A stretch of DNA of 64,000 bases, from NCBI GenBank assembly GCA_013399855.1, contig VXAY01004345.1:337282-401281 (forward strand), given 5' to 3'. The notes under the pieces were generated by a model that was given only the letters and a program-made list of their open reading frames with translations, was not told the DNA's origin and did no database searches. This document shows, in pieces, positions 47,601 through 59,600 of this stretch. The DNA comes from Oxyruncus cristatus (taxonomy: Eukaryota; Chordata; Aves; Passeriformes; Cotingidae). The translations under genes and the position numbers were made by a program. Within the stretch, counting starts at the first letter, position 1; each line of letters opens with the position of its first letter.

Positions 47601-50600
47601 TAATTCACCAATTCACCTCTTTCTGAAAACTGGAAAACTAGAATGCAGCACATTAAACCACTGAAAGGCAACAGCTGATAAGATCAGATCAGCTGGCACT
47701 CCTCATGTGTGCCCATTGCTGAGTTTGCTGCTGCAAAGTTGGTAATAGTAAGAAAAAGTAGACCTGAATCCATGCTTAGAGGCTGAACAGTTATTAATTT
47801 TCATGCTTGCAAAGGTTTTAAAGTTTAATGAAGCTGCTCTGTTTTAAAGAGCAGAAATATTTCTGAAAATTGTCTCCACTTAATTTAATATCTGAAAGTG
47901 GGATGAGAATTTTTAAAGCCTTTTGTGATGTTCCCTCTAAGAAGTTATTGTCTTTAATTCCAACAGCTTTTTAAAAGGGTGGGAGGAATTTACATTTTTC
48001 AAGGCAGTTTTTCCCTCGTGGTTAGGGCTTTAGTTAGACTTTCTTCTGGCTCCCAGTGCGGTCCCAGTTTGGTCACTCCCACAATGGCTATCTCCCGTGC
48101 CCACTCCTAAAACACCCCTGCTGAGCCTCTGCCTTAGTCTCTCCTTCATGCTGGTCTGGATGTCCTTGAGGAGGTGTCCATGGTGCCAGTCCTGGGGATC
48201 TGTGGAGCCCAGAGCAGTCACTCCTCCCAGCACAGCCCCCTCCACTGCCTGCAGATCCATAATTCCTGCTGAAATCCCTTGGGGAAGTATCAACCATCTC
48301 CCATGACGATGAGCTGCTCTCTGGGCAGGTGGTTCTCGGTGTCACTGGGGTGCTGAGGGGTGTCCCACCTCTCCCATCCCTTTTTGGGGCAGGGGTGCGG
48401 TGGTGGCCGCAGAGGTCTTACCGCCCGTTGGGGAGTGTGATGCTGTGTGGTGGGGGTTCCCATGTCCCACCCTCGGGCAGCCCTGACACCTGTGTCACCT
48501 CGTGTCCCCTGGTCTCCCACAGGGCCTGGCCGGGGCGCGCCGGTCGGTGATCGGGGACAGCCCACAGCTGCTGACACACTACTACGATGACGCCAGGACC
48601 ATGTACGAGGTCTTCAGGAGGGGATTCAGCATCTCTGGTGAGAGCACGGTGGGGAGGAGGCCTGGGAGCAGAGGGGGCAGACGTGGGCGACCGGGTGATG
48701 CAGATGTCCTTACCCCACGGTTGATGGCACCATCAGAGAGCTCTCAAACACTGCTGAGACATCGTGTCCCACTCCAAAAAGCCACAATGACTTGCTCTGT
48801 CATTACCATTTTTGTGTCTGCTGTTTATAATGTCATGCTTCATTGGACACAACAATTTCATGGTCAGATTATTATTTTTGGTACCACCATAAACCTCAGT
48901 GGAATTGCACCTGTTCCACCCCACAGGACAGGGGTGAATTAATGACTCAGCAGGTGTACGGAGGAATGGATCTTGTGCAGGTAGGTACAGTCAGCAAATT
49001 ATTTAAACTTTTCACATCTTCATCCTGTCACGCAGTGCTGCGTGTTGTTTTACCCTCCTCCAGAGTAGGCTGGGCTAAAAATAGCAGTTTTCACTTTGAA
49101 CTGTTTTAATCAGAAGGAAGTGCAAGCAGTGGGAGCTGGGGTTTGGGATGAGAGCCCTCATCAGACACTGATGCTCACACAACCTTCCGACAAGTGTCTT
49201 CTAATGAAGCTGGGGCAAACTGCTACTGTCCCTCCTGTAGCTCAGGGGGAGGATTGAAGCTCTTTGGGATCACAGCAGCTCGATTTCCATCAGGTGCACT
49301 TGTGTGTGTGATTTGCTGGAGTGAGAGCCAGCCCCCCGTAATTGTGGATTTACTGTTGGAGGGCTCTGCCACATGCCCTCAGCGTGGCACTGGGCAGCAC
49401 ATTAATCCCCATAACTTGTCATCTCTGCTTGTGTCTTACAGAGAACGGTCCCTGCCTGGGGTTCAGGAAACCCAAGCAGCCCTACCAGTGGCTGTCCTAC
49501 AAGGAGGTGAGCTGGAGATGACACCCTTGTGCATCCTCTCCCCCTGCCCGACAGAAGAAGGGGTGTTGGGGTGCCGGTTGGTGACACACGTGCTACCCCA
49601 GGGTGTAGCTCCTGAGCTGTGTGAGAGTTCCCGTGTCCCCACCCGGGCACATCCAGATGTTGTCTTGGTGTGTCAGTTCCAGGGGCTGACTCCATGCCAT
49701 CAGCCCACTCCTGGCTGCAGCACTGACACACTCTGGAGCCACGGGGCATCGCCAGCCAGACATCAACTGCTAGTCAGCTAATGATGGCTCATGATAAGAA
49801 TTGGGCTTTTAGATAGCAAATACGATAATTTGAGAACCTCCCTGTATAAGTCTTCACTTAGTTTGGTATTGCTTATATTCCTCTTTTTTATGTATTTTTC
49901 CTCTCCAAATTCCAGGTGGCTGAAAGAGCAGAAGCTCTGGGTTCAGGCCTTCTGCAGCAGGGCTGCAAGCCATCCACAAAGCAGTTCATTGGGGTCTTTG
50001 CTCAAAACCGCCCAGAGGTGAGATTTTAAGTTCAACTTGATGTTGTATTAATAATGTGTCTGACTTGTCTGCTTGTTCTCAACGTGTCAAATCTGCTCCC
50101 ATGGCCCCTTCTGTGCTTCCATGCCCTCTGCAGTGGATCATCTCTGAGCTGGCCTGCTACACCTACTCCATGGTGGTGGTTCCTCTCTATGACACCTTAG
50201 GTCCTGGAGCCATTCGGTATATCGTCAACACAGGTAAAACCAAACTGGATGTAATCTTCCCAGAAACCAGTTTTGTTGCTCAGAATGGGTCATTTTCTGC
50301 TTCTAAAAGACAGGGCATTGTAGAATCCTTGAATGGTTTGGGTTGGAAGGGACCTTAAAGCTCACCTAGTTCCAACCCCCCTGCCATGGGCAGGGACACC
50401 TTCCACCAGCCCAGGTTGCTCCAGGCCCTGTCCAGCCTGGCCTTGGACACTCCCAGGGCTGGGGCTTTGTGACTCCTTGAGTGTCTTGAAGTCAATTAGA
50501 GAGGTCTGGAAGTCAATTAGAGAGGTTCCTGGGGAGCCGTGTGTCCCCATGCTGGGTCAGGGCTGCCTCCACTGTGTTTCCCACGTGCCCAGTTGTGCAT

Positions 50601-53600
50601 AGCCATGGATGGGCTGCTCTGGGTGTGGGAATTGCTCCACAACCACCCACTCCTGTGCTGCTTCATATTTTGCCTCCTGGATTTTATAACCCATGTGGGG
50701 AGCAATTGTAGTATTTTGAACTGAATCCCAGGATAATCGTAGATGTCAGCTGCAGCTCTGGCATTGATTTAGGTTAGCTAAGATTGCAGTAATTTTTCAA
50801 GAGAGTGCTGGGATTTCTGGTGTAGCCTGGAGTGACTATCAGAACTGATACAGCGTTAGCTGTGAGCCAGTCTTGCATTAAAAAGGATTTACTGCAAACA
50901 GCTTGTTTGGCTGCTCTTCCAGCTGACATTTCCACGGTCATCTGTGACAAGCCTGAAAAAGCCAGGATCCTGCTGGACCACGTGGAGAGGAAGGAAACGC
51001 CAGGCCTGAGCTCCATCATCCTGATGGACCCCTTTGACAAGGAGCTGGCAGAGAGAGGGAGGCGCTGCGGGGTTCGCATCCAGACCATGCAGGAGGTGGA
51101 GGTGAGTTTGCTCTCCCTCTCCTTTTAGTATTTTTCGTAATTTCTATAAAAAGACAGTAAAATATACAGGGACTTGTGAACCACGTGGCAGGTTCAGTGT
51201 CTGGAGAGCACAAAAGAGCAGCTTGTGGCTGATAATACTGATGCTTGGTGCAGTCGCCTCTTGGTGTTGTTCCTTGTTGATAGCAGAGCCATCATTCCAA
51301 TCCTTTCTCCTCAAATACACTGTCAGCTGCTATTTAGGCCTGGGAAGAGGGCTGTTATTTGAGATACTGTCCTCCTACATGTAAGTCTACAGCCTCACAC
51401 TTGTATGAAACACCCTGGATCCAGCTCAACCAACCCAAGCACTGCTTGAAATCCAGGACGGCATTGCAGTTAAGGCAAGAAAGCCTGGATAGAAGAAATG
51501 ACCTAAGTGCCAGCCACGAATTTTTCTGCTCTAGCTCACACTCTCCCTTAGTGGTTTGCAGATGTTTAGCAAGTGGGTTACACTGCAGGAATTAAAGTGG
51601 AAGTCACTTTTGTTACTTTCCTCTCTTCCAGGACCGTGGCCGTGAGAGTCGACATGTGCCTGTGGTGAGTAGTGCCGTGTTGCTTTTCCCACTTAACAGC
51701 TGCAGCTGACAGTGGCACATTTATTGCACTGACAAGAGAGGGGAAGGTTTTCTCTGGCAGAAGGAAGCCTCTCCACGAGGGAGGCAGTGGAGGAGCCCAG
51801 GGACTACTGCTGATACCATCCAATGGAGATCACAGAACATTGAATGGTTTGATTGGAAGGGACCTTAAAGCTCAGCTCGTTCCCACCCTCTGCCATGGGC
51901 AGGGACATCTTCCACTAGCCCGGGTTGCTGCAAGTCCCACCCAACCTGGGTCTGGACACTTCCCGGGATGGGGCAGCCACAGCTTCTCTGGGCAACCTGT
52001 GCTAGGGCCTCCCCACCCTCACAGGGAAGAATGTACAGTATTTGTTTTGTTCCCTGCACCTGGGACACTTAACTGAGATGGCTCATCCCTGCTGAACATG
52101 TTAATGGCACGGTGATGAAATGCCATGGTTAATTCCAGTAGTTACCCAGGTGGCACTGGGGGAAGGTCTCTGCACCCTTCGCTTTCTGCTGGGGTTTCTA
52201 TCGCTCAGAAACACTACTTGGCAGTATATATCTGGGATATTTCTGGAAAATTGCTATGATATTTTTCACTGGCTGCTCAGACTCGTGCAAAACTCTCAAA
52301 AGCAGCTTCTGATGTTCAAGCTTTTTATTTAGTCATTCATAACCCAAAATAGCACACACATGAGGTGGTGCTGAGAATAGAGATGCTGCTGGAAATGGGA
52401 GCAATCAGCAGCTTTGGAATCTTGTCCCCTGTTGTGGAGTTGTTTCCAGAATTATCTGGAAATCAGTATGTTATTTCAAGTTTTCCCACGCACCTACAGG
52501 TGTAGATAGTGTCTTTGAAAATACTAATGGCAGGACAAGTATTCCATCAGTCTTCTTACCCTAAAGCATGTCCTTAGTGCACCTGGAGCAAAGCATGAGG
52601 AATAGAGTCTGCATCAACTGAAGAAACCTGATAAAAGGAGTTTTATGATGGTCTGTAATATTTACTGAGGGGAAGGAAAGCTTTTTGTGGCAAAGCTAAA
52701 AGATAATTGGTTTCATCTTTAGGTTTACACAATGGCAACAGTCTCTCCCATTACCCTTCTACACTTGATTGATGTGATTTTCTTATTTTCCTTATGTATT
52801 TCTAGCCTCCTCGACCAGAAGATCTATCAATTGTCTGTTTTACTAGTGGCACTACAGGTAAAAGAGGCATTTTAATCTTGAAATGTTAGAATAGATTACG
52901 AAATTAATCATTGGTCCCACCTCAATACATGCAAACTTGCTGTTATACTGACATGGCAATGATATTTCTATGCACTTTAAAAATTTAAGAACATATATAT
53001 GTATATACGTTTCTGTAGATTGCAAATTAAAACTAACATTTTTCTTTTTCATTTGAATTCTCCGACATACACTTGGCCAGTGCAATTTTCCAGTTGTCTG
53101 GGAATCTGTCCATGTTTCTGCTTCCCATTTTACAGTGTAGTTGTGAAGCACTTGGTTGATTTGTATTTATCTTCCGCAGATGTTTTAAAAAAAACCCCAA
53201 ACTCTAAAGCACTGAAATGTGGTTCCACAGCTTCCCATCTTCTGTGTCCTAAGCACACTGATGTCCCCAGCCTCACCAAGGTCCTTGTCACCTCTGTCTC
53301 CTCTGCTTGTGTGTTGCCCACGTCCTCGGGCTGGCCCTGGGCCACCACGTGCTGGGGAGGTCGGGGCTGAGCCTGGGCAGCCCACGGTGCTGGTACCCAT
53401 GTGCCACTGGCCTCCTCTTCTTGGGGATGAGCAGCATCGTTTTCCTGCCTGTTCTCAGCAGAGGCAGTGCTTTCTCCTCTCTCCAGGCCCTGGTTTTCAT
53501 CAGCTTGCAGGAATTTCCTGCTCTTGAGAACTCGACCTCTGTGACGTCTCCCTAAAAGCTGTACAGGGTGATGCACAAGACATCACTGCTTGGGAAACTG

Positions 53601-56600
53601 CCTTTACACTTCCCATGCTCCAGGGACTGCTGGAGCAGCTCTTCCATGTTCACCTGTGCACTCAGCATTGTCTAATGCTTGGTCCTACCCCAAAGCATCC
53701 TCGATTTGGCCTCAGCCCATTTAGGCCAGAGAAGATGCTGGAGCTGCTGGTGCTGCCCAGCCTGCGGGTCAGGCTCAGCACAAGGGGACACTTCATCTTC
53801 CACCTCTCAGAGAAGACCTGTGCTGCAGACCAGGTAGGCAAATGCTTTATCAGCCCCAAGCACAAACTCAAGATGTATTGAAAGGGTTTGGGTATTTTAC
53901 CTTAGTACATCGTTGTTAGTTTTGGGATCTGCACTTCAGAGCACCCAGGGCAGAGCACGGAGGGAAAGGAGCCTGTGGCTCTGCTGTGTCCCAGCACTGG
54001 GAATTCCTAAATGGGAAAGACCCAGGTCAGTGCAGGACACGGTATCACAGCATCACAGCCACGTACAGGGTCGGTGCAAAGGGGCTGGGCGCAGCTGGGA
54101 CCTGTAGGAAGCTGAAGGAGCCGTGCCATGGATGCAGCAGGGCACGGTGTGTTTGTGTGCACTTTCAAGTGCAGAGTGATTTTTTTTTCAAGCCATGTGT
54201 TTGCTGATATTTTTGTTGCTAAATAAGCAATTTTGCATAGAGAAGGTTTTTTTTTTATTATTTTCTTTCTTATTTGCAAACACAATCATGGGCCAGCTTC
54301 TGATTTTGTACTTTTCTTAGAAAAATGCCCACGGTTACAGAAATAGGACAACCAGGGAGCTCCTTTTCTTTCTCCCATCCAAACCAGAGATTTCAAATTT
54401 TGCAAATCTCTCAAACTGAACTCTCCCAGAGCAATGCTTTGTGACCCACCAGCCTGGGTGGGTCCTGCTGGTGCAGGACTTTGCACTCCACTCTCTGGCT
54501 TTTCCAGAGCTTGCATCAACACTCTGGTCTGTTTTCCACATTGTGTTTGTTTTGATGTAAAAGGCTTGGAGTTCTGTATAGCCCATCATTTTTAATGAAA
54601 AGATTTAGAATTTTCTTCCAAAGAATATGTTCTCTAGGGCTTTGTTCAACTCTGAAGGACTCTGAATATTTTTAGTGTAGTTTAAAAAAAATCTCTGCTG
54701 TAGAATTTGTAACCTGGAAATGGTAAAATTGGAAACAATTCCCCAGAAGTAGACTTCAATGTTTGCTTTTCTTTGATAGGACCAGATGTCCCAACGCCTC
54801 CCCAGGGAGAGGGGAGAGTCTGAGGTTGTTGAGCTCCGATGACAAGACCAGCTTTCATGGTTGTGCCAAGAAACCATCAGCACTTGGAAATGGGCCAAAG
54901 GCACACAGATGTCCCCAAACCATCAGGATAAAATTTTTCATGCTGGCTACTCCAGAGAAGTCAACTGTCATTCCCTCAAGGATCCACCCGTAACCAGTTG
55001 GATAAAAATCACTTCCCAGCAGTTTCTCCCGGCCTGGCAGTGCATGTTCCTGTCTGCCAGAGCTCCCAGGGGGAGGAAAGTGATTGCAGCCCAAAACGCT
55101 GACGGATCCCACCACTAAGTTAGTGCTGGAGCTGCTACTTGAAAGACCCACTTAGCAATGTGTAAAAGGTTCTTCTGTTGCTCAAGGGTTCTTCTGTTGC
55201 TTATGAGAACTGTCAAACCAGCCTGGCACCAAGATAAGGAGCACCTGATGTTCCCGGGCTATTAACGGATGGGATCACAGGGCATCCGTTCCGTAACAGG
55301 AGACTCACTGGGTCTGTCTTTATGAGGAAATTCAGACAAGAGCAGCATTACAGACCTGGCATTGGTTTTTTTAAATAGAACAGCAGCATCACTGCCAACC
55401 TGCTTCTCTCAAAGTGGCAGTTCTGGGAAAGGGCTCGCAGAAAGGGGCACCTGTCTCGCTGGGTTAACTCTTAAAACAGAACTACTAAGGAAGGTCAGAA
55501 TTTACAGGAGTCCCCCAGCCCAGAAGGCTGCAGCTGCCCATGGTAGCATGGTTTGTTCTGGATTTCTCCTGATGAAGGCTCTCCTGGCTCCAGCACTGCT
55601 CTGCTTTGATGCTGTTATCCCCACAGCCTGAGCAGGAGGGGCACAGGGAAGCAGCCAGGATGTTCACTCTGCTTTCCAGGCATGGCATGGTGACTGAAAC
55701 AGAGATACTGAATTGCATTCAGGTCAGAGGTGAAGTAAGTAAACGAGTCTGAGATCTGAGAAACCTTCTCATAGAAACACAGACTGGTTTGGTTTGGAAG
55801 AGGCCTTAAAGCACATCTCGTTCCAGCCATGGGCAGGGACACCTTCCACTGGATCGCATTGCTCCAAGCGCCGTCCAACCTGGCCTTGAACACTTGAAAT
55901 CTCCAAAAAAAAAAAAAATAAATCTGAAGAGCTCTTTCAAGGTGCAGGGACCAGATCTGCTGTTGGTATAGCTGGAGGGCACAGTTTTGAGTTTCTAAAC
56001 CAGTACTCAGCACATCCTCTCCAAGCTGTGTGATGCTGCAGGAGCACGGCTGCAAGGGCTGCACACATGTGTTTGCCTGGACTCAACTGAAGTAACACAA
56101 GCAGTTTCTGGGTTGTGATGTGTATTTATGACTGACACTGGTTTGTGGAGTTTCTTGAAGTCTGGATCCACATGTGCACCCAGCTGTGAAAATAACCTGC
56201 CAGGCTGAGCTGGCACCCACCAGCCTGTTGGTCCAACATGTGAGGGCAGGAGAAGTTGTGACTGGCAAAGCTGTCAGCCCCAGCTTCACCCCTGAGCTTC
56301 GGATGAGGATGAATGTCAGCGACACCAAAGCAGCCTCCTGTGCACTGTGTTCATCTGCAAGTGTTTGGGACTGAATTACTCGAGGCACTTGGAACAGCAG
56401 ATACGGATTTTCAGTAAAATATATTGTGTTAAAAATATCCTCCTCTGGTGCAATAAATGTGTGCAACAATTGCTCCTGCTGTTTGGGCCTGCCTTTAACT
56501 AGGTGTGAGGTTGAGTAGGAGTGATGCTGGTGACACTGGCAGGGCACAGGGCTCAGTGCTGTGTGTGCCCATGCCCACCCCAGAGGGCTCCCAGCCTGCA

Positions 56601-59600
56601 AAATGCTCTGAAGTGAGAGGATTAAACATCTTTTCCTGTGCTGAAACATATTCACAAAGCACCTCTGCCCCTTCTAATCTGAGGAAGGCAGGATGAACTT
56701 CTGGCTGATTCGCTGTTTAGTTCCATCACCTGTCGGAGCTTTGCCAGGCTGCCCGTGCCCACCGTGCTGGGCCGCGCAGGGCGCCCGCAGGGGCAGCTCC
56801 TCTGATGTGCTGCCGCGGGGAGCAGCAGGAGCTACGGGGCAGTGGTGTGATTGAATTAAAACAATCTGCTTAAAAACGTGCTGGAGAGAGAGAGGCTGGC
56901 CCTGTAATCTTTATTCGAGCTGAGCTACACCTTCTTTTCAGAAAGAAACCCTTGGAGGGTGATGCAAAGGGACAGTGCTGTGACAGGAGGATGTGCAGAG
57001 CTCTCCTTGCCACTGGTTTGTGTGCCTGGAGGCTCCAGCCCGTGGGTTTGCTGCTCAGCAAACCCTGTCTTTTGGCGTCTGAACAGATATGAGATGCAAG
57101 AGGTGGTCAGCTGAGAAAAGAGGGTGAGAAAGCAAATATTGGTGGTGCAGAGCTGCCTGCAAGACAGTTCTCCTCTGCTGCTGATGCTATTAATGACTTC
57201 CTTTAATTGCAGTCTCATAGGGTCTGTTTGTAGCCTAAATTTTGCCATGGATTACCTGTTTTCAGGTTTTCTAGAGTACTGGCTAAGTAAGAGTGTAAGA
57301 ACCTTTTAAATGGTGTTTCTTGGTGTTCAGTATCATTCTTAGTCAAGATCTGGATGAGATAAATCCTCCCTAGAGAGGCTGGAACAGCCAGCCTGGTCTG
57401 ACGCCCATGCTTATCAAGCGGCTCCATCTGAGCACTCTCAGAAATTGCAGTTGGGCTATTTCTGCTGGAAACTGTTGTCCAGAGTCTCCAGCAGAAATAT
57501 TTGTGTTTACAGTATTGTTTCATTAAATTTTGAGTATTGCAGTAAGTGCTTTTGGTGCACGTTACTGCACAGAAATGACAGTGAAAGTTACGTACGTTTT
57601 AAAATTCATGAAGAGAACTTAGGATTTTAACTATTTCTGGTTTCTTTTTTTTTTCTCCTTTTTTTTTTGTGTTAAGCTTTTGAAAGATACCTTCTGGCTC
57701 ATCATTTAAACTCCCTCTGTGTTTCTTTCAGGAAACCCCAAAGGTGCTATGCTGACCCATGGGAACGTGGTGGCGGATTTTTCAGGCTTTTTGAAAGTGA
57801 CGGAGGTGAATACCCTGAGCTAGAGAACATTGCTGTGTGCACAGTGTGTGGGTTAAGCTGTGGCCCTGCACGGGCTGGAAATCCACTCTTGCAGATAAGA
57901 GGTGAAATTTCTCCTGCTCAGAGGGCCAAATACATGGGAATGGGAGCAAGGCTGAGCCTACAGCACTGGAGGGCATTAAATCCCCTTTCCAGCCCTGGCT
58001 CCCAGGCTCTGTAGGGCACAAATTGCAGAGAAGCAATGCTGACTCCTGTAAATCAATTAATTAATTCATTCCGAAGAATTAGGAGAGCAGACAAGTCCTG
58101 TACAGTTGCAACTGGTGCTTGAAGAGGAGTTTGGGGTGCAGTCGTGCTCTTTGTGTCCCATCGTGCTCCACAACGTCCTCATTGATTTGAAAGCTCTCTG
58201 CATACCAAGTGGGTGTGTGTATGTATAAATATATAAAAGAACATACATGCTTTTTAACAAGAATGGTTAATTTAATTGATACTCCAGTGTATCTCAGGTT
58301 CTGTCATACATATTTCTAAAAAAGCATAGTACTGGCCAAGTGCCTTTATAATGTGTTCCACACAATGTGTAAACTTGTGTTTAGAAACACTGTAGGGAGC
58401 AGAATCACTTTACCACAACATAGTAATGATCAACAGCTTATATAGAACAAATATAAATAATTTTTGGTAGCAAACAAGCAATTCTATGAAGTAGTTATAT
58501 GCACATTGGATGGACAGTTAGTTACCTTGTACCCCTTGCTGATCTTATTGTTGAGGTTGAAATTACTGCAGTCTTATTACCTTAATCCTTGAACTTCCTG
58601 AGTTCCTGGTGTAAAGAAACTCAGCCATGTGAAGTAAGAAATCCCATGGAGCTCACGTGTCCCACTCCTTGCAGGGCTGTGACTCCAGCCCTGAGCAGTG
58701 GGAAGGGCCAGGGCAGCACTTTGCTGCAGGAGCCCTCGGGCTCTGCGTGGCCTCAGAGGCACAAATGAAAGCTGAGGCGTGGGGAGGTGTGAGCTTCAAA
58801 GGGCAGCAACGTTTATTTTGGAAGAGACCTAATTTAGAGCTGAGGGAACTTGGCATCTTTCAGGACTGGCCCATAAAAATGGACTTGGTGTTTGCTGACG
58901 GCAGTGGGACTCCTTGATTAATCTCAAAGGTATCAGATGGAGACCAGTCTGGTGTAAGTGGTTGTAAATTTGAGATCTCCACACCAGAGTACTGCAGGCA
59001 GGGGTAAAGGTCTGTAGCTGATCCCCAAGATTTGGGCAGTGTCTGACCACAGTAATGAAATTGAGCAAAGTGCAAAACACTTGAAAAGAGTATAAATTAA
59101 GGAAATAAAATGAGAAGTCCTGTAAAAATGCTGTTTACATACTCTTGTGCCAGTTTTGCTTAGTTCAGTGATTTCTACAAATTGAGCATATTTTGAAGTG
59201 AGCCCAGAGCTTCATTATAAGGTTGGTCTCAAATGTCAAGAGGCTGTTTTCATTTTTACAGTTAACTGGACAACTGTGCCAACTGTGAAACACTATTCAA
59301 TGTCATCATTTTGGTCTGATTTAAAACCTAATTATTTTGTCTGGGCCTTTAAAGCAGTGTATAAAAACCCCAGTGATGTTAAAGGTTTTTCATTACTGTG
59401 CTTGCAAAAAATGAGGCCAACTTGTAATAACATATAAATAGATCTGCAGGCCCTAATGGCTTCATTCAGACTGACAGACAAAATAATTTGAAATGGGATG
59501 CTGAAAACACCCACGTGGTCAGTGTTGTTTGACTTCAGGAGGTGATGGCTGGGAGGCCGTACCCAAATCTGACTAGCCCAGATTTAACTTCAATAAAATA

